DNA of 40,000 nucleotides from Prorocentrum cordatum (Eukaryota > Sar > Dinophyceae > Prorocentrales > Prorocentraceae). The notes below the pieces were generated by a model, which was given only the letters and a program-made list of their open reading frames with translations, was not told where the DNA came from and did not search any database. Positions 20,785-29,621 of this stretch are shown here, piece after piece. Position numbers and translations under genes: made by a program. The stretch is taken from NCBI GenBank assembly GCA_963575745.1, contig CAUYUJ010017882.1, positions 125,001 to 165,000 of the forward strand, in the 5' to 3' direction. The number at the start of each line of letters is the position of its first letter. Position 1 is the stretch's first letter.

Positions 20785-21577
20785 CGGTAGGGAGGAGGGG
20801 ATTGGCACAAGGGAGCCTCGAATGGGCGATAGGCCGCCGATGGATCGGCGACAGGCCCCCGAGAGTGAAATTCGCACGTTCCTTCGGCAGGTTGGGGCCA
20901 TCGGGCCCACATCCGCGATCAATGGGCGAGTGGGGGTCGATGCATCCCCCCATGTGCCTATCCCCCCCCCTATGGTTGCCCCTGATGGCCGTCGTGGGGG
21001 AGCGGACGCGGTAGCGCAGCCGCCAGAGCCTCTCGTTCGCCTCGTCCTCGTCGCCGGGGGCCGCCCGCTCGGGCAGGCCGTCGGGCATGAGGCGCTCGTC
21101 GGAGCGCGGGAACGAGACCCCGTCCGACAGGGGCCGCCGGGGCGGGATCGGCAGCAGCCAGTCCGGCCCGTAGGCGCCGAAGACCTGCGCCAGGTTCGCG
21201 GGGACGCCGCCCTGGTCGAAGGGGTTCGGCATGTTCTCGTAGTTGTCCTCTATGCTGGTCACGTTCTGCACGGCGAAGGGCAGGTGCGTGGCCAGCGTCG
21301 GGGCCAGCAGCATGCCGACCAGGGCCGCGAGGGCGCCGAACAGGAGGAAGAGGACCACATCGGTGGTGTCGAGGCGGCCCTGCTCCATCCTGTACGAGGT
21401 CCAGCCATGGCCCTCGCCGAGGAGGTTCCACTTCGCCTTGTAGAACACCAGGTGCTCCGCCTCTGCGTCCGACAGCGAATCCACGCCCTCGAACGTGAAC
21501 CCGGCGCAGTCGCGCAGGGTTGCGCAGCGCTCCTGAGCAGCACGCACGGTGGCCGTCTCCTCGAGGACCGTCTCCTC
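20738..21577 (-). CDS. S-acyltransferase exon with fourth membrane segment and C-terminal motifs
   Basis: The acceptor is one of three tandem GAG triplets (21571-21580), all phase 0. Reads [18 protein letters not shown], a polar stretch, [40 protein letters not shown] and [15 protein letters not shown]. Codon bias is strong to about 21020, then the frame continues through weaker sequence into F1d, ending at TAA. A donor before 20980 leading to another exon is possible. Confidence 0.85.
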   Translation of the reverse strand, partial: EETVLEETATVRAAQERCATLRDCAGFTFEGVDSLSDAEAEHLVFYKAKWNLLGEGHGWTSYRMEQGRLDTTDVVLFLLFGALAALVGMLLAPTLATHLPFAVQNVTSIEDNYENMPNPFDQGGVPANLAQVFGAYGPDWLLPIPPRRPLSDGVSFPRSDERLMPDGLPERAAPGDEDEANERLWRLRYRVRSPTTAIRGNHRGGDRHMGGCIDPHSPIDRGCGPDGPNLPKERANFTLGGLSPIHRRPIAHSRLPCANPLLPTVKSGVSPYRGIFDEK

Positions 21578-23226
21578 CTCATCGGATCGTCGGGTGCGCC
21601 AAAGAGGTGGGCCAAGACGAAGAGCAGGGGGGGCGCAGCATGGCCCGAGGCGTGTGTGCCGTCGGGTGGGGGCCAGGGAGCGTGCTGGAATAGGGGAACA
21701 AAAAGTGGCATAAACATAAGAACTCGGAGGTCCGGGCGGATTTCTCGGATCGGCGCTGGGGCCCCCCGGCGGCGCCTCCGGCGCCGCCCCCGGCGCGCTC
21801 CGCGCGCCAGGGAGGGGGGTCCAGCGCCGATCCGAGAAATCCGCGCGGACCTCCGAGTTCTTATGTTTATGTCACTTTTTGTTCCCCTATGGACAAAGAA
21901 AAAAGGAAAGCGGCCCACGAGCTCGGGGAGGTGTCTTGGCCCCCCAGCCACGAGATCTCCCTCCACACACCCCCGTCGTTACCCCCTCTTGGGCGCCTCC
22001 GAGATATGTACCCGTCGAATCTGACGAAACGTGCAGGGTTCTCCGAAACCACCTGGCCCTCCAGGCGAGCCAGCGCGCTGGCACAGTAGCTGAGCTGCGG
22101 CAGCGCGGTGATCACGGCCACGGCGCTCGCCGCGCAAGCGTATAGGCACAGGAGCAGAAAATACTTACGGCGATCACCCCTTCTGGCCTCCATATCGGGT
22201 GCCCCAAGGCAGAGGGCCAGGAAGAGGGGAGGAGTGGGCAGCACGGTCCGAGGCGCGTGCGCGAACCAGGGGGGGGGGCAGGGGCCATGTTGAAAGAAGC
22301 CAACGCACTAGAAGAAGAAGAGGAAGAAGAAGAAGAATAAGAAGACGAAAAAGACGCGGAGGGGCCCGTGAGATCGGAGAGATGCCACGGTCCCAGCCCT
22401 GCTCCAGGTCTTGATCAGCGATGGCTGTCGGTCCCCCGCGTGTTTAGGCGACCAGTGGGGGACCGACAGCCAGCCAAGACGCTGCCATAAGGAACGCTAG
22501 ATAAGAAACGAAGCCCCTCCATGGCCCCCATAGCGCCTGGGTGCCACGAAGAGGGCTGAGGAGGAACGCCCATGGAAGGACCTTAGGAACAGCGAGACTC
22601 TTCCGAACCCGAGCTCTTCGATATTTCAAAGTCTTGACCGTGAATGCCGATGCTGCTGCTCCCCATACGCCTCCCAGGATACGCTCTGGCCAGGGCTCCG
22701 AAGCGAACCCGGCCGTGGCTGCAAGGGCCCCCCCCCCAAGGGGGCCCGAAGCGGGTGAAAGCGAGGACAGGGAACCAGTGCCGGCTATTCGTTCTCTTCT
22801 GGGCCAGAGGGGGTGACTATGGTTGTAGAAGCCGACGCAGTTGTTGATCCACGGGCAGTGGTGGTCCATGCGGAGCACGCAGACGCCGCAGATGACACAG
22901 TGGTGCGCTCGCTCTGGGCGCGGCAAGTTGCACTTCTTGCAGAAGGTGGCCTTTCCTGGCTGCCACTCCGGGCGGGAGGGCGCAATGGGCAGCGCGTCGC
23001 CGACCTCATTCACGAACTCCCTCCACCGCTCGGGCAGCGTGCCCGGGTCGGCAGCGTGCGCGGCGAAGTACGCCCACAGCGCGAGGCCCCAGAACGCGTT
23101 GAAGACGACGGCGAAGGCCACCGTGCAGGCCTGCTTGCCCAGGGCTGGCAGTATTCTCATCAGGAACACCACGTTGTACGCGAAGCCCTCGTACAAGAAA
23201 ATGGAAATAGCCAAAGCCTGCGTGGC
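20738..23226 (-). CDS. DHHC-type protein S-acyltransferase (palmitoyltransferase)
   Basis: This is an integral membrane enzyme that transfers a fatty acyl group, usually palmitate, from acyl-CoA to protein cysteines. Three minus-strand exons are visible. The first (23226-22819) holds two hydrophobic segments, the DPG motif ([13 protein letters not shown]) and the full zinc-binding cysteine-rich domain [15 protein letters not shown]...[12 protein letters not shown]. The active-site DHHC is at 22855-22866. The second (about 22169-22053) is the third membrane segment, [16 protein letters not shown]. The third (from about 21577) has the fourth segment, then NVTSIED, the TTxE-like motif, and NPFDQGG...NLAQVFG. 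Exon 2 to 3 joins in phase with donor AG/GTGGTT. The N-terminus is not secured. The open frame ends at a stop inside F1d, so the true C-terminus is uncertain. Confidence 0.9.
21691..21889. mobile_element. TIR/hairpin element family F2, copy F2b, inside an acyltransferase intron
   Basis: The left arm TAGGGGAACAAAAAGTGGCA continues with TAAACATAAGAACTCGGAGG. The right arm is complementary and ends GTGACA-complement, then TTGTTCCCCTA. The centre is GGCGGCGCCTCCGGCGCCGCC-like. Flanks begin TGGA on both sides, a possible short duplication. It fills about 40% of the intron between exons 2 and 3. Confidence 0.9.
22053..22169 (-). CDS. S-acyltransferase exon with third membrane segment
   Basis: Reads [19 protein letters not shown] then [20 protein letters not shown], ending GGCCAG with donor GTGGTT at 22052. 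High G/C third positions. The 5' edge lies between the AGs at 22184 and 22165. Confidence 0.8.
22423..22471. repeat. perfect 15-bp-arm hairpin in intron 1
   Basis: GGCTGTCGGTCCCCC (22423-22437) and GGGGGACCGACAGCC (22457-22471) with a 19-base loop. Confidence 0.9.
22665..22735 (-). repeat. dispersed repeat R5, copy 2
   Basis: Minus strand GCCACGGCCGGGTTCGCTTC, GGAGCCCTGGCCAGAGCG; aligns to the R5 copies at 7838 and 38915. It lies near the 5' end of acyltransferase intron 1, in the gene's orientation. Confidence 0.6.
22819..23226 (-). CDS. S-acyltransferase exon with the DHHC domain
   Basis: It starts after GCGTCGCAG at 23226 (a second AG nine bases on is possible). It ends in the codons for GFYNH at 22819. 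The expected next residues (RKYF) are in the exon at 22169. After AACCAT the genome reads AGTCACC, so no in-phase GT, GC or GA donor is present: this junction is non-canonical or slightly displaced. Confidence 0.85.
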
Positions 23227-23829
23227 CTGCGACGCGCATACAACAGACTCATCAGAGACCATAACCTCTCGGCAACGCGCGCGGAAGCGGGGGGGGGAGG
23301 GTGGAAAGAGAGCAAGGGAGAGAAGGGTGGCAAAGAGGTGGGGCGTGTCCTCTGGAACCAATACGGCTACGGAGGCGAGCCTGGGAGTGGAGAGGTGTGA
23401 CGTCACGGCCAGAAAATGTAATAGCATGGAGGGAACGATGATAAGAACGATGAGGAGGAGCAGGAGGGTTAGGAGACGGCCGTATGTATTATTTTGTATA
23501 TACTTCTCGATATTGGCGTGTCACCTTTGTGCAGGAGCCGTGCTAGTCTTTCCTGTATCGTTTCAATGTTAACTGATGATCCCCGACGGAAGCCCAAGCA
23601 GGAGGACGAGGAAGAGGTAGACGAGGACGACAACACAGACAAAGGCGCGACTAGGCTGCAGAACGGTACCAACGTCGTACGACTGCCGATGCTTCTGCAT
23701 CCTGCTGCCAGCTGCCATAATGCCTGGATCCATCCGCGGGGATGTAACCACCTCTTTGGTACGCAGCGGGCGGGCGCGCACAATGGAGGAACCACTGGGG
23801 CCTTTGGTATGTGTGGTTCCGCCGAGAGG
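23227..23829. other. upstream intron or promoter region of the acyltransferase gene
   Basis: No secure exon. On the minus strand VCVVVLVYLFLVLLLGLPSG (about 23640-23580) would make a hydrophobic segment with G/C-rich third positions. It is also the complement of an Asp/Glu-rich plus frame. GGAACCAC (23788-23795) and GTGGTTCC form a hairpin. Confidence 0.35.
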
Positions 23830-23955
23830 GCGCTCTATTTCATGCGGGGTCCACTTCGAGCGGAAGAGGATCACATAGGACGAGAGGACCACAAACAGAG
23901 GAATAATACTTCGCCGAATAGTCCCTGGAAGGGGAAAGGAAGAGGAGATCATTCT
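23830..23955 (-). CDS. possible upstream exon with a membrane segment
   Basis: After CTTCCCCTTCCAG-like pyrimidines and AG near 23930, the minus strand reads TIRRSIIPLFVVLSSYVILF then RSKWTPHEIERPLGG. That is a hydrophobic segment flanked by basic residues. It could be an N-terminal exon of the S-acyltransferase, whose first membrane segment is not otherwise clear. Another frame through it is also open, so this is tentative. Confidence 0.25.
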
Positions 23956-24420
23956 GGGACTCGTCCAGTGCCCCGCCTCGTGGATCTGGCACCACAGGCA
24001 CAGTAGCGCCCCCATCGTCGGGCAGACCCCGTGCCATCGTGGCAGGATGCGTACCGAATCATGCTTCTCTACGCCCTCTGAACCGAGAGCTTTTCTCTGC
24101 AAGGGAGTGCTCGCAACGCGGGGCGCAGACTGCTCTCAACCGAGGACAGTGCCCTGCAAGGGTTCGACTGGGATAAGGTGACGCAGTCGCCAATCCAGAC
24201 CTGTGGAAAAACACTGCCGGTAAGTCCGTTCAAGGTTGCAAGAACCCACGACGCAAGCAGCAGCAACACAACGTGGGAGACCTCGGAACAGCTGGTCGCC
24301 GGCGCGGGTCTTGGTAGAGGAGTCGAGGACGAGCCAGCGAATACGAATCCAGCCATGGATTGTCTTAGCGGTTCTTGGAAAGGCCGGGGCGTCATTTCTG
24401 CTCATGAGCATGGAACCAAT
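23956..24420. other. non-coding or unassigned stretch
   Basis: The minus strand at 24017-23950 reads MGALLCLWCQIHEAGHWTSP with good third-position bias but no supporting neighbours. Nothing else recognised. Confidence 0.3.
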
Positions 24421-24468
24421 AAACAAATTATCCTGGCGAAAGACCCAACCAAATGCCGTTGTGAGCAA
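24421..24468 (+). repeat. dispersed repeat R7, copy 2
   Basis: ATTATCCTGGCGAAAGACCC then AACCAAATGCCGTTGTGAGC, matching 18489-18535 inside F1b. Confidence 0.65.
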
Positions 24469-24584
24469 AGACCGTTATCTTTATCCTGGGGGATAACACG
24501 TGTTACCCTGGGGGCGCGGGGGGAGCGGGGGGGGGGTAACGGTAACGGAGCCGCGGCGAGCACCCCCCGAGGCGCGCCGCCTAA

Positions 24585-24632
24585 TTACGTCGTCGTCGTC
24601 ATCGTCGTCGTTGTCGTCGTCGCCGTCCAAGC
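24585..24632. repeat. (GTC)n microsatellite
   Basis: CGTCGTCGTC-type run with a few substitutions. Confidence 0.85.
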
Positions 24633-24649
24633 ACACAATTCCTGTGCAC

Positions 24650-25650
24650 AGAACACGGGCTCCTTACACCACAATGTCTTCGTGCACCAGGACTGCTACA
24701 GAAATGGTTTGTGTGTGCACCACGGAGACTGTATACACCCTAACAACCGTGTGCACCACAGCGCCTTTGCACATCACACTGTTTGTGCACACCACGGCGC
24801 CTGCGTGCACCGCAGCTGCTGTTTCAGCACCCCCTGTGCACCACAGTGCCTGCTTACGCACGCTGACCCTGCGGGTACCACGCCTCGTGCTCCAAGCGGG
24901 CGCGAGTGCACCCGTCAAAAGCAGCGGTCAGCTTCCGGTCGACGAGGTCGAAAGCGCCCTGTCCGAGAACCCCTGCTTCCGGCGTAACCTGGGGAGTAGA
25001 CGGGAGAACTGCGGTCTCGAGGCGCCTGTGTACACCGCAATGCCTGTGTGCACCACAGCAGCCGTCTGCACCGCAACGCCTGTGACTATTGACACCACAG
25101 CTGCTTTTTCAGCACCCCTCCTCCTGCACCACAAGGCCTGCGTTCACCACAAACCTTGTGTACACATCTCTACGGCCCCGACGGAGCCAAAGTCCGGGAA
25201 ATCGTTGGGGGCCCGAATGTATCAGATTCAATATGTGACCTGATTGTGATTATTGGTTTTTCTGGCCCGAGTAGCGCTTGGACATTTTGAGCCCACAACG
25301 AATGTGACTCACAACGCCGATGTGCACCACAAGGCTTGTGTGCACCACAATGCTTGTGTACACCACAATGCCCGCGTCTTGTATGCGCAAGGAGGACGAC
25401 AACGAGGAGCACGAACATGAAGAGGGAGGAGGAGGGAGAAGTAGGAAAAAATGCGTGGGCACATTATAGCCCATAAAGCACACTTACATCAAAGAGATGT
25501 TGCGCACTGCATCGATTGTGTACATTACGGCGTACGTGTGCACCACAGGGCTTGTGATGTCTACAACACAATGCTTGCGTACACCCACTATGCCGGTGTA
25601 CACCACAGCTGCTGCTGCAACGACAGACGTGTGCGCCACAACGCCCGTTG
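24650..25650. repeat. dispersed array of degenerate 18-bp units
   Basis: The unit is close to CTTGTGTGCACCACAATG. Clear tandem pairs occur at 25325-25370 (CTTGTGTGCACCACAATG, CTTGTGTACACCACAATG). Looser clusters lie at 24650-24860, 25025-25175 and 25500-25650, separated by unrelated sequence. With a period of six codons, one plus frame gives CVHH-rich and one minus frame VVHT-rich peptides. These are probably repeat artefacts, since third positions are not biased. Confidence 0.75.
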
Positions 25651-25659
25651 TGGGTATCA

Positions 25660-25700
25660 CGTTCGGTGGAGCTCCCTCTGGGGCCACGAAGCGTCTGAGG
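25660..25700 (+). repeat. single R4 unit fragment
   Basis: GTTCGGTGGAGCTCCCTCTG plus GGGCCACGAAGCG, one fragment of the 77-bp satellite, directly after the 18-bp repeat cluster. 25701-25884 holds nothing recognised. Confidence 0.75.
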
Positions 25701-25884
25701 AGTGCGCCGAATCGGGTGCGGGTACGGGTTCCACATGTCTGTTTTCAATGCTCCCCGACGCCCCCCTCCACTGGGAACGGAGGGCGAATTGAAGCCTTCA
25801 AGTTGGGTTGGGGTGGTTTGGTGGGTGGTGATCCTCCTCCTCATCATCATCATCGTACCCTCGTCCTTTTGGCCACCGTCGGCT

Positions 25885-26320
25885 TCAAGCCCCCGGGGCG
25901 CAGTCGCCGCCGAAGAAGGCCCGCGGCTCGGGCTTGTCGTAGAGCCGCGCCAGGACCAGCCGTGAGCCCCAGGCCTCTGACGCGGGCGCCGGGGCGGTCC
26001 CTTCCAAGACTCTCCCCGTCGAAGTCTGCGGGCCAATCGTCAGGGGCGATGGACATATCCGTACTTACGCCCTCGGAGTTTGGGTTCTGGGGCGCGATCC
26101 CGCGAATGCGCGGTCGCACGGATACGTTCCGCGAGGGCCACTCGCCCAAAAGCACGCCAAGTATCCACGGGGTCGCGGCACAGGGGCCCGGCCCGCGAGG
26201 ACCGTGGATACGGATATGTTCGATATGTTCTCCGCCCACGCATCGAACTCTACGGGCGGGACGTCCACGAGACTCCGAGGCAGGGAGGGAGGCTTGGACC
26301 TCCAGCGGCTCGAACCACCT
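25885..26320 (-). CDS. two-exon gene segment, product unknown
   Basis: Exon 26320-26069 starts after CCAGACTCAG and reads RWFEPLEVQASLPASESRG, then ATPWILGVLLGEWPSRNVSV and APQNPNSEG. It has 84 codons in phase 0 and strong G/C third positions in its second half. It ends at GGC/GTAAGT, the best canonical donor in the window. A 43-bp stretch (26068-26026) ends GGCCCGCAG, and the next exon, also phase 0, reads TSTGRVLEGTAPAPASEAWG, SRLVLARLYDKPEPRAFFG to TGA at 25885. Unspliced, the first frame continues SIAPDDWPADFDGES before losing bias, so a frameshifted continuous exon is the alternative. No domain recognised. Confidence 0.5.
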
Positions 26321-26404
26321 CTGAGTCTGGAGCAGCAGGCTCCGCGCCCCGAGGCCGTCCGCAGCAGGCGGCGACGTCCGAACCCTGCCCGCACCAGCCG
26401 TCGA

Positions 26405-26700
26405 TGCTCCTGAGTCGTGAACCGGCGAGGGTAGGGCTCGGGTCGGACTTCGCCACGTGCCCGACGAGCTCCATGCTCGCCATCGCTCGGACGTCCATTT
26501 CCCGTGCATTTTTCGGTTTCATGCGTTTTTTTTTTTTTGCTCGATGGTCCAGGGTCGTCCTCAATGGCTCTCGCTGAGAAAAAAATCACACGTCCGAGCG
26601 ATGCCAGGCATGCCCCACGTCGCCCATCAGAGTTGCCCGAGTCGGGGATCGGCGAGGGTATAGGGCTCGGACTTCGCCGCGCGCCCGGCGGGCTCCGAAC
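26405..26700. repeat. foldback with flanking direct repeats
   Basis: CATCGCTCGGACGT (26482-26495) and ACGTCCGAGCGATG (26590-26603) are perfect inverted arms around a poly(T)-containing loop. Outside them GGCGAGGGTAGGGCTCGG (near 26425) and GGCGAGGGTATAGGGCTCGG (near 26652), each followed by GGACTTCGCC, are direct repeats. A weaker GGACTTCGCCACG copy lies at 27050. Confidence 0.7.
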
Positions 26701-27841
26701 TGTTGCCGCCCAGCGAGTGGCCCGAAGCGTGGATCGGCGAGGGTGCCCGTCGGTCGGGAGAAAAGTGGGTAAAAGCGTGAAGAGTAGGCAGGCGTGTGAA
26801 GCGGACTGGGCCCAGGCCCTATCCCAGAGAACCGCCCGACGCAGCCAGAGCACATCGATGCTTGCAGCAGGCAGGCGCTCGAAGGGGATCGGCAGCTGGG
26901 AGTCCCCGGACACTTCCCTTCAACGACTGGCGTGTTTTTTGTTTCCCCGCCATCGACGACGACACGATGACTCAAAAGCGAAGCGGATCACCGCGGCAGG
27001 GCTGCACCACCACGTGCCATGGAAGAGCGTCAGGGCAACTTGCGCGTGGACTTCGCCACGTCGCCCGTCGAGCCCTCTGCGTGCCCCGGGGGTGCGGCCC
27101 CAGAGGCGGTCTGCTCGGAGCTGGGTGGAAGGGGGGGGGGGGGGAACTCCAACGTGGGTCTGTTACTATAGAGAGGGTCATGCAACAACCGTTGAAACAC
27201 ACATTATGACGATATGTGCATATGCGGTCTGGCAAATCGGGGCGGCATCGACGCGACGCCAAGGGGCGTCGTGGACTCGAGACTTCGGCCTGGAAGCACG
27301 AGGCGCACGATTACCCATATCATGAATCTCTCCAACCGGTCGCAGTGTTCTGGGGGGTGCACGGACACGCAAAACACTGTTCAACTAAGCGTTTGCGGGC
27401 GCCGGCCTCGAACTCTTGCCCCACCCCCCGCCTCCTCCCAATACCCCTTCGCTGTGGCCCCACCCTCCTCATGCCCCTCCGAGTACCCCCCGTCCTCATC
27501 AGGCCCCTCGCCCACACTGTCACCACCCATGTGCCAATTCACGTCGTTCCTCGTCGTCCTCCTCCGCCGGATGAATTCCCCCATCGTCCGCGTGCTTGCC
27601 CTCCTCCCATCTTCCACGCCCTACTGCAGATCATGCCCCCTCCTTCTGCCCCCCCCGCCTGCCTCGTCCTCGTGATGCTGACATCGATGATGCAGCTCCT
27701 CCTGGGCCCACTTCCTCCCGTCTCGTCCAATCCCGTTCATCCCCGGCCCCTTGGCCACCCCTCCTATCGAGCCTCTCCATTCCCACAGCCCACCATCCCC
27801 ACCTACCCCCGCGCCTTGGCACTCCCAAACCACGGCCCCCT
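26701..27841. other. non-coding stretch; C/T-rich second half
   Basis: No exon with clear bias. From 27410 the plus strand is strongly pyrimidine-rich. This leaves a long open plus frame (27216-28085) that is Pro/Leu-rich without motifs and is best read as compositional. Confidence 0.5.
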
Positions 27842-28045
27842 GCTGGACCAGCCGGGCGACCCGCGGAAACTCTCGCCCAGTGACCACTCCCGCGAGCGGC
27901 GCGCAACAAATGCACAGCTCGAGAAACGAACTGTGTATTTCGACCGCGCACGACGCCCCCCCTGGACCAGCCGAGCGAGAAACGTGAAAGTGCCCGCCCA
28001 ATCAACACCACCCGCGAGGGGCACACTCCAAAGACACAGATGGGA
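27842..28045. repeat. two-copy tandem repeat, about 119 bp
   Basis: CTGGACCAGCCGGGCGA (27843) and CTGGACCAGCCGAGCGA (27962) open two diverged units containing CACCCGCGAGGGGC / CTCCCGCGAGCGGC. GAGAAACGAACTGTGTATTT lies between. Confidence 0.65.
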
Positions 28046-28054
28046 ACCAGATCT

Positions 28055-28335
28055 GCGTACACAGATCACACCACGATCTGTGTAGACAGTGGGCCCGCAC
28101 ACGAAAATACACAGTTGAAGACACAAACTGTGTACACAGATCACATCTTGATCTGTGTATTTCGAAAATGTGAACGCTCGCCACCTCGAGGGCGCCCCGA
28201 TTTTGCCAACCCAGAACCGAGGTCCACATGCCCAGCCAGGGGGGAATGCAAATACACACTTCCCCGGCCCAGGGCGCCCCCGAAGGAGCTGCAAATACAC
28301 GCTTCCCTGGCTCAAAGAGGCCACGGCGAAACGCG
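28055..28335. repeat. ACACAGATC hairpins and TGCAAATACAC repeats
   Basis: CACAGATC-7-GATCTGTG near 28067 and ACACAGATC-7-GATCTGTGT near 28134 are two copies of a small hairpin about 68 bases apart. TGCAAATACACACTTCCCC and TGCAAATACACGCTTCCCT follow at 28247 and 28290. 28336-29600 holds a degenerate GGCCCC-type repeat, then unassigned sequence. Confidence 0.7.
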
Positions 28336-28429
28336 GCACCAAAGCGGCCCCCAACGGCCCGAAGACGCCCCAAATGGCCTCGAAGGGCCCCAAAGAAGGC
28401 CGCACAGCAATCAGAGAACACGAGAGGTG

Positions 28430-29621
28430 TCACATGTCATGGACCTCTTAATAGTCAAAGCTCCACGCGCCGCCATACAGACCACTGCACTGGCAAGGGG
28501 GCGGACCTTGCCGCAGGCACCTATACGTTTACAGGTTAGCGATGCGACTGCGCTCGGCGGCCGTGTCGCCCGCGTTTGGAGTGCGCCCCGGACGCTCGCA
28601 TTGGCAATCCCCTCAGTTTGGTTGCGCCGCTTGGCTCGGATATCGAAAAGGCGATATACTGCTGACACGGGCGCGCGGCACCAGGGATTTCACTTTTCGA
28701 ACAAGGAGGGGAGACGAGGTCGGACGACGGACGGTGGAGCAGGGAGGCAAAGAGGAACGAGGAATAATGGGGGAGGTGGAAAGGGGCACTCCCCCGCCCG
28801 AGCCGCGGACGCTTTCGACGCCATCCAAGGGGGAAGAAAGGAAGGGCAACGGAGCGAGGGCGAGGACGACGACGGGAAGCAAACTGTCATGGGTCCGCAT
28901 ATAGCCATATGCTTGCGATTCGGGTGCGCGTGTTTTCTTCGAGGCGCGTCAAGCCCGACCCACACTGAATTCACTATTTCCTCCAAGCTGTGTAAACACC
29001 CTGTCCTCTGTACCCCCTCCTGTACCACTGCTTCAGAACAGAGGGGCAGTGGATTCCAAGGGGGGGGCAGCCTGCCGCGGGCAGCGGCGCGCAGCCGGTG
29101 CGGAGCCCCGCCGCGGTGGCAGAGCGGCCTCACCATGAAAAAACAACTTAGTGTTACCCCGCCCCCCCTCCATCCTCCCGCCTCGCCTCTCTCCCCTCCC
29201 CGTTCGCTTCCTCCTCCTCCTCCTCCTCCGTCCCTCGTCCTCCTGAGCAACTCCTCCTCGCCGCACCACGATACCGAGGCCGGTCCCATGACGGTCCTAT
29301 GCGCACACGGGCCTTCTGCGCACACTTTTGGGCGTACTTTTGAGCTTGCAGCGCCCGGGCTCGCCGAAGTATTGAAAGGGCCCAGGGGCACGCAAACAAA
29401 TAGACACAAACCCCAGGATGCCCCATATTCTCCATATGTTTTGGATATTCGTTTCCCCCTCCGCTTCCCAATGTTTTCCAGACTTTCCTGGGAATCGGCG
29501 ATTATTTGTGCCTGATATTTTTTCCTCAAGCAGCTTGCTTAACGGGATGCTCTCGTGATAGAAGCTAACAAGGCCGAGGGAAAGGGGAGCAAAGACATCC
29601 TCAAACAAATCTGGTGTCTGG
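28430..29621. other. non-coding stretch, nothing recognised
   Basis: Long plus frames exist but lack codon bias and motifs. 29368-29465 is the diverged copy of the repeat at 5920-6000. 29160-29240 is pyrimidine-rich. Confidence 0.5.

Noticed and set aside
20681-22024. 447-codon plus-strand open frame
   Set aside because: It is antisense to the acyltransferase exon and crosses F1d and F2b. The minus strand carries the recognisable domain and the codon bias.
28040-29515. 491-codon plus-strand open frame
   Set aside because: Crosses unrelated repeats, lacks third-position bias and any domain; a product of low AT content.
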